From assembly GCA_965215775.1 (NCBI GenBank), contig CBDCEG010000027.1:1-64000 (forward strand): a stretch of 64,000 nt of DNA, written 5' to 3'. The notes beneath the pieces are model-generated. The model was not told the origin of the DNA. It searched no databases and saw only the letters and a list, made by a program, of their open reading frames with translations. This document shows, one piece after another, positions 1 to 6,831 of this stretch. The stretch is from CBDCEG01 sp965215775. GTDB lineage: Bacteria > Pseudomonadota > Gammaproteobacteria > Cardiobacteriales > Ostreibacteriaceae. Positions within the stretch are counted from its first letter, which is position 1; each line of letters begins with the position of its first letter. Made by a program: the position numbers and the translations under genes.

Positions 1-177
1 GGAAATATTATGATTTTAGGTCGTCAATCTAATGAAACTCTATTTGATGGTGAAATTGCAAGCTTTGACGATGAAGAAGCTTATGATCACAAAGATGCTG
101 AAGGGTTTATTAAACTAAATGCTTTAAGACTAAGAATCGCAGGAAACAAACAAAAAAGTTACTTCACTCAAGAGTAA
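1..177 (+). CDS. argG: Argininosuccinate synthase, C-terminal end (partial)
   Basis: The window opens inside a reading frame that ends at the TAA at 175-177; only the last 58 residues are present. They contain the pattern IMILGRQS, then ETLFDGEIASF, then DAEGFIKLNALRLRI, which is typical of the C-terminal multimerisation helix of argininosuccinate synthase. The family joins citrulline and aspartate in an ATP-dependent step of arginine biosynthesis in the cytoplasm. A Rho-independent terminator follows directly, so this is the last gene of its transcript. The identification rests on a short tail, but the tail motif is distinctive. Confidence 0.85.
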   Translation, partial: GNIMILGRQSNETLFDGEIASFDDEEAYDHKDAEGFIKLNALRLRIAGNKQKSYFTQE

Positions 178-200
178 CTAATTATTTACTCAAACAAAAA

Positions 201-237
201 AGCACTTTGTTTTTGAATAAGCAAAGTGTTTTTTTGT
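201..237 (+). terminator. Rho-independent terminator after argG
   Basis: CACTTTG pairs with CAAAGTG around a 12-base loop, followed by a run of seven T. A diverged second copy of this terminator and its flanks lies at 2897-2967. Confidence 0.85.
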
Positions 238-305
238 TGTATTTGTTGTAAGGTAGTACTACATAGCTAGTTGTAGGTCAATGTGAACAAAAATTGGAAA
301 GCTTT

Positions 306-1398
306 ATGAAAATAACTGATAACCAAAAATTTATAAATTTATGAGGAATTAAATGGACGAAAGGCACCATTAAATTTAACTTTCAATGCTGACCTAAATT
401 TACTGACTGGGAAAAACGGCTCAGGAAAAACAACAATTCTAAAATTAATTTGGTTCCTGAACTCTGGACGTATGCTTAGCTTAATCAAAGAAATTGATTT
501 TTCGTATGCAGAAATTACGACAGATAATCTAGTTCTATCTGTAAAAAGAGACTCTAAAAATAGAACAATTTTAATTAGCCTAAATAAAGAAAAACCATTT
601 ACTTTAAGTGAGCAAAATCTACGTGAATTAGAATTTGGTATGAGAAGACCAAGTAAGGCAAATGATAAAATTATTGAAATTCATAAGTCCTCAATCCCTA
701 CTATATTTTTTCCAACATTTAGACGTATAGAAGGTGGCTTTTCAATGGAAAAAGGATTTAACTCAAGATTTGGACATCAAGATGATATTAAAGAAGCCTT
801 AACAGATTTTTCAAGAAGAATGTCAACAAGAAATCAACGTTTTATCACTTCCATTTCAACGGATGATATAGTTTCATTGTTAAATGAAGAGTATTCAAGT
901 ATAAATTCAAAAATGAATTTAAAGCAACAAGAAAAATCAAATTCAATCATCCGAAAAATTAAAAATAGAAATAAAGACGAAAAACAAATATTGGATGAAA
1001 TACAAATTGATATTGAAAAAATGGAGGAAGAAAGAGTTGAACTTCTCAAACCTTACACAACACTTTCTGAATTAATAACAACAATTTTTCAACATAAAGG
1101 AATTAATCTAAAAAACTTAACTCTTGGAGAAGTAAATAATGCGATTTCTTCTGAGAAACTTTCAGCAGGTGAAAAACAAATGCTAAGTTTTATCTGTTAT
1201 AACGCATTCACAAAAAATAATACAATATTTATTGATGAACCAGAATTAAGTTTACATCCTGATTGGCAAAGAACTCTTGTTCCTACTTTATTAAATCAAG
1301 GTAATAACAATCAATTTTTTATGGCGACACATAGTCCTTTCATATTCTCAAAATATTCAGATAAGGAAATAATATTATCTAACGACAAAGGGATTTAA
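306..1398 (+). pseudogene. AAA/ABC-type ATPase of a PARIS-like defence pair (AriA-like), with one frameshift near the start
   Basis: The protein has a P-loop GKNGSGKTT (409-435), an ABC-type signature LSAGEKQ (about 1159), a Walker B TIFIDEPELSLHPDW (about 1222) and an H-loop MATHS (about 1321). A charged, probably coiled-coil insertion lies between them, the layout of the AAA_15/AAA_21 ATPases of defence systems. The P-loop lies upstream of the first in-frame ATG (472), so that ATG cannot be the true start. An ATG at 306 opens MKITDNQKFIN but runs into TGA at 342; dropping one base near 336-341 joins it to YEELNGRKAPLNL and the P-loop, giving about 363 residues. It lies 2 bases before the DUF4435 gene. 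Known AriA proteins form a scaffold that holds a TOPRIM effector until a trigger protein is sensed. The frameshift may be real or a sequencing error. Confidence 0.65.
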
Positions 1399-1400
1399 AT

Positions 1401-2138
1401 ATGAGTTTAGAATTAAGTGTAGATGAGATAGTTGAAACGTTAAAACGTTCGGACTTAACCACAGTTCTTGTAGAAGGAAAAGATGATATTATAATATACA
1501 GATGGATTCAAGAAGAAATAGGAATAACTAATGCTGATTTTTTACCTTGTGGTGGTAGGAAAAAATTATTAGAGGTATTTGAAAGACGTGCTGAATTTTC
1601 TGATTTGAAAACAATCTTTGTAGCAGATAAAGATACTTACGTCTATATAAATCCGCCAGATAATTTAGATGAAATAATATGGACAAATGGCTATTCAATA
1701 GAAAATGATTTATATTATGGAAGACAAATAGAGAATTTATTAAGTAGAGATGAAAAAGAAGTTTTTTCAACATCTCTAAATAGTTACATTGAATATTACG
1801 CTTTTGAAATTCAAAATTTTAAAGATGGTAATGAATATCAATTTAGAAACCATCCACAACATATTATTTGTGAGACTCAAAATAAAGTAAAAGCAGATTT
1901 TCTTACTAAAAGAAATTTTATTAAAGCACCTGAAGAATTACAAATCAATCTTTTAGAAAATTATGATGTCTTAATAAGAGGGAAATCATTATTTGCCCTT
2001 TTAACTCGTATTTTAAGCAATAGTAATAGAGATATTAAACATTCAAGAATGAGTTTATTAGAACATTGCTATAAAACCCATAGAAGTGAAAAATTTATTG
2101 AATTAATACAACGAATAAATGAAAAAATCTGTGCATAA
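1401..2138 (+). CDS. DUF4435 / TOPRIM-like effector of a PARIS-like defence pair (AriB-like)
   Basis: 245 residues. The N-terminus has VLVEGKDD (E25, D28, D29) and then FVADKDT (D77, D79), the acidic glutamate and DxD pattern of a TOPRIM nuclease fold. TNGYSIENDLYY follows, typical of DUF4435 proteins. The gene starts 2 bases after the stop of the ATPase gene, so the two are probably translationally coupled. An ATPase plus DUF4435 pair is the composition of PARIS (AriA-AriB), in which released AriB cleaves host tRNA during phage attack. The family resemblance is seen in the sequence; the trigger and the target here are inference. Related OLD/TOPRIM pairs are the main alternative. Confidence 0.65.
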   Translation: MSLELSVDEIVETLKRSDLTTVLVEGKDDIIIYRWIQEEIGITNADFLPCGGRKKLLEVFERRAEFSDLKTIFVADKDTYVYINPPDNLDEIIWTNGYSIENDLYYGRQIENLLSRDEKEVFSTSLNSYIEYYAFEIQNFKDGNEYQFRNHPQHIICETQNKVKADFLTKRNFIKAPEELQINLLENYDVLIRGKSLFALLTRILSNSNRDIKHSRMSLLEHCYKTHRSEKFIELIQRINEKICA

Positions 2139-2278
2139 CAATGTATATAAATCATTGGGCAATAAGTGATTAAATCAAAGTTAGTATTTGCAAATAAAAA
2201 TAGTAATAAACCAAAAATGAAGTGCCTTAAAATTCCTTACCATTCTTATACAAACCATTGAACATAACACGAGAAAAA

Positions 2279-2788
2279 ATGAACTACATATTAATTTCAA
2301 CTCTGGTTTTAATGATTGTTTCGTGCAAAAATGAAAAGAAAAATGACACCCTGAGTTTGAAAAGTGAATTGGCTTATATTAATCAAAAACCCCCTTTTTT
2401 AACAAATTATGTGAATAGCATTAAAAGTGATACTTTAATTTATAAAAAATGTAAAACATGTAATCTGCCAGGTTTAGATAATGAAAATATAATTGGATAT
2501 ACTGATAGGGTTCGTCCTACAGGAAATTATTTTAGAAACGATATTAAAATTGGTGGTTTTAAATTTGACACTTACTTTGTTTATAAAAAGAAGATTTACA
2601 AAAATGACGCTGAGCATAATAAGGTATTCAAATTGATTTATTTTTGTTATTTTGATGAAAAGCAGAAAAAAGAGTTTAATCAATTTTCACACTACTATGA
2701 TAATATGATAAGGCATGGTAAACGACTACTTGATATTGAATTTATAAATAATACTGCTGTCATTACTATTCAAAATGCGGGCTATTGA
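2279..2788 (+). CDS. Putative lipoprotein of unknown function
   Basis: About 169 residues from the ATG at 2279. I prefer this start to an ATG seven codons upstream because it puts a clean lipoprotein signal peptide (hydrophobic stretch then LMIVSC) at the N-terminus. No family is recognised. A CKTC pair sits at about residues 60-63 of the mature region and the rest is rich in Lys, Tyr and Asn. The short signal ending in SC followed by a Lys/Asn-rich linker resembles Bacteroidota lipoproteins more than proteobacterial ones, which hints at transfer together with the upstream ATPase/DUF4435 genes. It could be an accessory of that pair or an unrelated cassette gene. Confidence 0.5.
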   Translation: MNYILISTLVLMIVSCKNEKKNDTLSLKSELAYINQKPPFLTNYVNSIKSDTLIYKKCKTCNLPGLDNENIIGYTDRVRPTGNYFRNDIKIGGFKFDTYFVYKKKIYKNDAEHNKVFKLIYFCYFDEKQKKEFNQFSHYYDNMIRHGKRLLDIEFINNTAVITIQNAGY

Positions 2789-2861
2789 AACTTAATGAAA
2801 ATACACAAGAACACTAAAACTTTATATTTCTTGGAAAAGTCAAAGAGGAAAATTAAAGAAT

Positions 2862-2901
2862 AATCAAACTAAGCAAAATAAAACATTTGGGCAAAGTAAC
2901 T
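2862..2901 (+). repeat. Fragment of the 3' end of an LRR gene
   Basis: Forty bases match 19841-19880, inside the LRR lipoprotein gene at 19002-19937, with three adjacent mismatches. There the segment encodes IKLDKIKHLGKVT near the C-terminus. Here it is not part of any sizeable reading frame and runs straight into the duplicated argG terminator. It is a recombination scar showing that an LRR gene once lay here. Confidence 0.75.
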
Positions 2902-2967
2902 ATTATTTACTCAAGCAAAAAAACACTTTGTTTTTAAATAAGCAAAGTGTTTTTTTGTTATATTTGC
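2897..2967 (+). repeat. Duplicate of the argG stop/terminator region, with a functional-looking terminator
   Basis: About 70 bases match 175-244 with a handful of differences, beginning at the TAACT of the argG stop codon. The copy includes an intact stem (CACTTTG / CAAAGTG, 2922-2957) and T tract. The two copies flank the ATPase/DUF4435/lipoprotein cassette as direct repeats. Confidence 0.8.
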
Positions 2968-3057
2968 CCTAAAGTAATAAATATTACACAAATTAAAAAA
3001 TAATAAGGGTTTAAGCCGAAGCTAGTGTTTATAAAAATAAATACACCGAACCCAAAA

Positions 3058-3083
3058 GATAACGAATAATAAATAGAGGAGCT
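3058..3083 (+). promoter_or_regulatory. LRR-type leader with ribosome binding site
   Basis: The segment ATAACGAATAATAAATAGAG then GAG, just before the ATG at 3084, repeats the leader of the LRR gene at 11771 (11747-11770) almost base for base. The shared part carries a strong AGAGGAG ribosome binding site. Confidence 0.7.
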
Positions 3084-3281
3084 ATGAAAACTAATTTTGA
3101 AAAATTAACAGAAACCAAACATATGCTAGAGTGGTTTTCTAGCAATCCTTTTAAAGAAATAATCTCTACTTTGACAGAGATGTTCATTAAACAATCGCCA
3201 AGTACAAAAACGCTTGATTTTGAAATAACTAATGAGCCTGAATGGTTAATTGGAGGAAAAGAACTGAAGATAATAGAGTGA
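3084..3281 (+). CDS. Small hypothetical protein behind an LRR-gene leader
   Basis: 65 residues, no signal peptide, no family recognised. The start is supported by the AGAGGAG ribosome binding site. The protein is not an LRR: it begins MKTNFEKLTETKHM and is mildly acidic and helical in look. Its leader is that of the LRR genes, so it probably took over the expression signals of an LRR gene when the region was rearranged; the LRR gene scrap at 2862-2901 lies just upstream. It could also be the N-terminal part of a deleted larger gene. Confidence 0.4.
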   Translation: MKTNFEKLTETKHMLEWFSSNPFKEIISTLTEMFIKQSPSTKTLDFEITNEPEWLIGGKELKIIE

Positions 3282-3321
3282 TTTTAGTAAGAAGCGGAAT
3301 GGCAGTTACCTGTATTTAATA

Positions 3322-3936
3322 CTAAAAACTAATTTTAGGTAGTGATAAGCCTTTATAAATAGCAACCACACGGACTGTAAATATAGTTATCATTGTTACT
3401 GGGTAAATTATTTCTTTCGCAATACCAAAGTGCAGTAAAATAAAAAATACAATCCCACCAATAAGGCTAGCTGTTGTATAAATTTCTTTTTTTAGAATAA
3501 GAGGGATTTCATTACAAATAATATCTCGCATAATCCCACCAAATGATGCTGTTATAATTCCCATAATTACAGAAATAAATACAGGCATATCATTCTTAAG
3601 TGCAATCTCAATACCTATTATTGTGTATGTAGAAAGTCCTATAGCATCAAAAAAACGCAATGGTTTTTCTAATTTTTTGATAAATCTATAAAACAACATT
3701 GTTAATATAGAAGCGATAAAAATAAGAATTAAGTAATTATATTGTTTCATCCAAAAAATAGGATGATTATTTAAAAGCAAATCGCGAATAGTTCCACCAC
3801 CAATTGACGCAACGGTTGAAATTAATAAAATACCAAATATATCAAAACCTCTACGGCAAGCAAGTATAGAACCTGCGATGGCACTTGCAGTTACTCCAAT
3901 AACATCTAGTATATTTAAAATATCAATAATACTCAT
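3322..3936 (-). CDS. yicG: YicG-like (UPF0126 / TRIC-type) membrane protein
   Basis: 204 residues with about six or seven hydrophobic segments arranged as two similar halves. Each half carries a glycine-rich motif: ASIGGGTIRDLLL in the first and ASFGGIMRDIIC in the second. This duplicated G-G-x-x-R-D pattern marks the UPF0126 family, bacterial relatives of trimeric intracellular cation channels. It should sit in the inner membrane and conduct small cations, but the physiological ion in this organism is not known. It lies 13 bases downstream of the cytochrome b561 gene on the same strand and may be co-transcribed. Length is normal for the family. Confidence 0.8.
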   Translation of the reverse strand: MSIIDILNILDVIGVTASAIAGSILACRRGFDIFGILLISTVASIGGGTIRDLLLNNHPIFWMKQYNYLILIFIASILTMLFYRFIKKLEKPLRFFDAIGLSTYTIIGIEIALKNDMPVFISVIMGIITASFGGIMRDIICNEIPLILKKEIYTTASLIGGIVFFILLHFGIAKEIIYPVTMITIFTVRVVAIYKGLSLPKISF

Positions 3937-3949
3937 TTATTTTCCTTTT

Positions 3950-4522
3950 TTAGTCTTTGCTATTTTTATTAAATATCATTGTTTTAACAATATTTCTTTT
4001 GAAAATATAACTAGTTACTGCGATTCCGATTAAATGTAAATAAACCATAATCATAAGAAAGTTTGCAAAAAACTCATGAACATCTTCAATAAAATCATTT
4101 TCAATACCCCAATCCGTTGTTGTTATATAACCTGTAAAGCCAGAAAATATAATCAAAACCCATAGCCCAACTGCTGAAAGAGCTGCCAAAGGATTATGCC
4201 CTGTATGACTTTCTTTACCTGATTTAATATCAGTAATATGTTCTTTAATTTCAATAATGCTTGGTTTTAGTTTAGATAATCTCGCTTCATTTTTTGCAAA
4301 ACTTACACCCCATAATAACCGAACAGCAACTAAAAAAACTGCAAAATATCCTAAATATTCATGAGCAGTTTCACCTTCTTCAACTACAAATGTGTTTAAT
4401 AAAACTGCACCAGCAACTCCCCAGTGAGTAAGTCTAACTAATATATCCCAAAGAAAATTCTCATTAATATTTATTTCTTTTAGTCCTTTAGTTTCAGTAA
4501 TATCTTTATCTACTTTGTTCAT
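3950..4522 (-). CDS. Cytochrome b561 family protein
   Basis: 190 residues with about four membrane helices. Candidate haem-ligand histidines are in RLTHWGVAG (helix 1), TAHEYLGY (helix 2) and DVHEFF plus YLHLIGI near the end, the four-histidine layout of bacterial di-haem cytochrome b561 proteins. Such proteins pass electrons across or within the inner membrane, often to a c-type cytochrome partner; no partner gene is visible here. It is the first gene of a likely two-gene unit with the yicG-like gene. The exact redox partner and role are open. Confidence 0.8.
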   Translation of the reverse strand: MNKVDKDITETKGLKEININENFLWDILVRLTHWGVAGAVLLNTFVVEEGETAHEYLGYFAVFLVAVRLLWGVSFAKNEARLSKLKPSIIEIKEHITDIKSGKESHTGHNPLAALSAVGLWVLIIFSGFTGYITTTDWGIENDFIEDVHEFFANFLMIMVYLHLIGIAVTSYIFKRNIVKTMIFNKNSKD

Positions 4523-4683
4523 TTTAATCTCTTATTAATTATATTGATTGTTTAAATTACTTTTGATTATACATATTTTACTGAATATTTACTGGAGAAT
4601 AAAAAACAAGATAGTAGTGTTTTATAGTTAAGATTTGATTTGAAAAAGATTTTAACCATTTTTATTTAGTTTTAAAATAAAAA

Positions 4684-4770
4684 TGGTGCCCGGGGCCGGA
4701 CTCGAACCGGCACAGTATTTCTACCGGGGGATTTTAAGTCCCCTGCGTCTACCAATTTCGCCACCCGGGC
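4684..4770 (-). tRNA. tRNA-Leu (anticodon UAA)
   Basis: The reverse complement folds as an 87-base long-variable-arm tRNA: acceptor GCCCGGG pairs with CCCGGGC, the anticodon loop CTTAAAA holds TAA, the T loop is GGTTCGAGTCC, and the 3' CCA is encoded. It stands alone between the b561 gene and pyrG. Confidence 0.95.
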
Positions 4771-5100
4771 AACAAATTGAGGAGCAAATTATATTACACA
4801 GTTTTAATATGTCAATACAAATATAGTCAAATAGTAATATTAAGAGAATATTTATATAAATATATATAAAGAACTAATCAAGCATTAAACGATATAAATA
4901 GATATGAAATGATAAGGTCATCAATTACTGTTTGAAAAATAATAAAATAATAAAATAATAAAATAATAAAATAATAAAATTAAAGATAAAAGTTTATAAT
5001 TTATTGTTATTTTAGAAGTTTATAAAAGCAACACATAAGTAAAATAATAATAGTAAATTTAACAGTATTCAATCATAAATTTAGTGGTAAAATATAACCC
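4771..5100. other. AT-rich intergenic region before pyrG, with a short tandem repeat
   Basis: This 330-base gap has no gene. It contains five exact copies of the 8-base unit AATAAAAT (4941-4980) and is otherwise nearly pure A/T. It must carry the promoters of tRNA-Leu (minus) and pyrG (plus), but no box stands out from the background. Confidence 0.7.
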
Positions 5101-6726
5101 ATGACAAAATATATATTTATTACAGGCGGTGTTGTTTCTTCATTAGGAAAGGGTATTGCCGCAGCTTCATTGGGAGCTATTTTAGAGTCTCGAGGTTTAT
5201 CGGTTACTATGTTAAAGCTTGATCCTTATATTAATGTTGACCCTGGAACTATGAGTCCATTTCAGCACGGAGAAGTTTTTGTAACCCAAGATGGGGCGGA
5301 AACTGATTTGGATTTGGGGCATTACGAAAGATTTATAAATACTCAATTAAAACAAAGTAATAACTGCACTTCTGGTAGTGTTTATCAAGAAGTTATAGAA
5401 AAAGAAAGACGCGGAGATTATTTGGGTGCAACTGTTCAAGTTATTCCTCACATTACTGATGCAATCAGGAAAAGGATAAAAGAAGGCGCGAAAGGATTTG
5501 ATATTGCTTTGGTTGAAGTTGGTGGAACTGTTGGAGATATTGAATCTTTACCTTTTTTAGAAGCCATCAGGCAAATGGGTGTTGATATTGGTTTTTCTAA
5601 TGTTTTATATATGCACTTAACTTTGCTTCCTTATATTAAAACAGCTGGCGAGCTCAAAACTAAACCAACACAACATTCAGTAAAAGAATTGCGTTCTATT
5701 GGAATTCAGCCAGATATTTTAATTTGCCGAGCTGAAAGAGAAATACCTCAAGAAGAAAGAAGAAAAATTGCACTATTCACAAATGTAGAATCTGAAGCGG
5801 TTTTTGAGTGTTTAGATGCAAGTTCAATTTATGCAATTCCTTCATATTTACATAAGCAAGGTTTGGACGAAGTTGTTCTGAAGAAGCTTGGCGTTGAAGC
5901 AAAGCCTGCGAACTTATCAGATTGGGATAATGTTTTAGAATCTATTTATAACCCAAAAACACAAGTTGATATAGCAATGGTTGGGAAATATGTTGATCTT
6001 ACAGATGCTTATAAATCATTAAATGAAGCTCTTTTTCACGGTGGAATTCATAATGATTGTAAAGTTAATATTCATTATTTTGAATCTTGTGATTTTAGAG
6101 ATGGTGATATTTCTCCACTTAAAAAAATGGATGCAATTGTTGTTCCAGGAGGATTTGGTGAGCGAGGAATTGATGGTAAAGTTAATGCGGTTAAGTTTGC
6201 TAGAGAAAATAATATTCCATATTTAGGAATATGCTTAGGTCTTCAGGTTGCTACAATTGAATATGCTAGAAATGTTATTGGGCTTAAAGATGCAGACTCA
6301 ACAGAGTGGAATGCAGAAACTAAAAATCCAATAATAGCTTTGGTAACTGAGTGGATAAATGAAAAAGGAGAAATAGAACACCGAAATCACGACGCTGATT
6401 TGGGTGGAACTATGAGGCTTGGTGCATTAGAGGCAAAAACTAAAAAAGGAACCAAAATTAATGAGATTTATGGAGATAGCTTAGTTGAAAGGCATAGACA
6501 TCGTTATGAAGTGAACTCTCAGTATGAAAAGCAGTTAGAAGATGCTGGGTTAATTATTTCAGCAAGATCTATTGATAATAACTTGGTTGAAGTTGTTGAG
6601 TTACCAAATCACCCATGGTTTGTTGCTTGTCAATCTCACCCTGAGTTTACTTCAACGCCAAGAGCTGGGCATCCGTTATTTAAGTCTTTTGTGAAAGCTT
6701 CTATAGATTACAAGGCTAAAAAATAA
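5101..6726 (+). CDS. pyrG: CTP synthase
   Basis: 541 residues, full length. The N-terminal synthetase domain starts TKYIFITGGVVSSLGKG, the ATP/UTP site of the family. The C-terminal class I glutamine amidotransferase domain has the nucleophile in GICLGLQ and the catalytic His-Glu in SHPEFTS. The enzyme converts UTP to CTP in the cytoplasm using ATP and glutamine. It is followed by eno with a 105-base structured gap; the kdsA gene found between them in many gammaproteobacteria is absent. Confidence 0.97.
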   Translation: MTKYIFITGGVVSSLGKGIAAASLGAILESRGLSVTMLKLDPYINVDPGTMSPFQHGEVFVTQDGAETDLDLGHYERFINTQLKQSNNCTSGSVYQEVIEKERRGDYLGATVQVIPHITDAIRKRIKEGAKGFDIALVEVGGTVGDIESLPFLEAIRQMGVDIGFSNVLYMHLTLLPYIKTAGELKTKPTQHSVKELRSIGIQPDILICRAEREIPQEERRKIALFTNVESEAVFECLDASSIYAIPSYLHKQGLDEVVLKKLGVEAKPANLSDWDNVLESIYNPKTQVDIAMVGKYVDLTDAYKSLNEALFHGGIHNDCKVNIHYFESCDFRDGDISPLKKMDAIVVPGGFGERGIDGKVNAVKFARENNIPYLGICLGLQVATIEYARNVIGLKDADSTEWNAETKNPIIALVTEWINEKGEIEHRNHDADLGGTMRLGALEAKTKKGTKINEIYGDSLVERHRHRYEVNSQYEKQLEDAGLIISARSIDNNLVEVVELPNHPWFVACQSHPEFTSTPRAGHPLFKSFVKASIDYKAKK

Positions 6727-6751
6727 GTTTTAAAGGAGAGAAAATCAGGTT

Positions 6752-6811
6752 TGACCGTATGAAATTAGATAGTTATGTAAGCTAGTCGGTCACTTACAAT
6801 GGGTAACTATC
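6752..6811 (+). promoter_or_regulatory. Possible pseudoknotted RNA leader of eno
   Basis: Between pyrG and eno, GATAGTTA (6768-6775) pairs with TAACTATC (6804-6811), and GTAAG (6777-6781) pairs with CTTAC (6793-6797) inside it. The loop bases CGGTCA (6787-6792) are the exact complement of TGACCG (6752-6757) upstream, giving a possible pseudoknot. The enolase ribosome binding site AAGGA follows 10 bases later. The pairing is seen by eye; any regulatory role is inference. Confidence 0.35.
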
Positions 6812-6831
6812 AAATATAAAAGGATTAAAAA

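Noticed and set aside
4684..4770. tRNA-Leu as the attachment site of an integrated island
   Set aside because: No integrase and no duplicated tRNA 3' end are found nearby; the accessory cassette lies beyond the b561 and yicG genes.
4941..4980. Iterons of a replication origin
   Set aside because: The unit is a low-complexity A/T octamer and no replication gene or DnaA box is near.
6752..6811. Fluoride riboswitch before eno
   Set aside because: The pairing and loop bases do not match the crcB motif as I know it, so I list only an unnamed structured leader.
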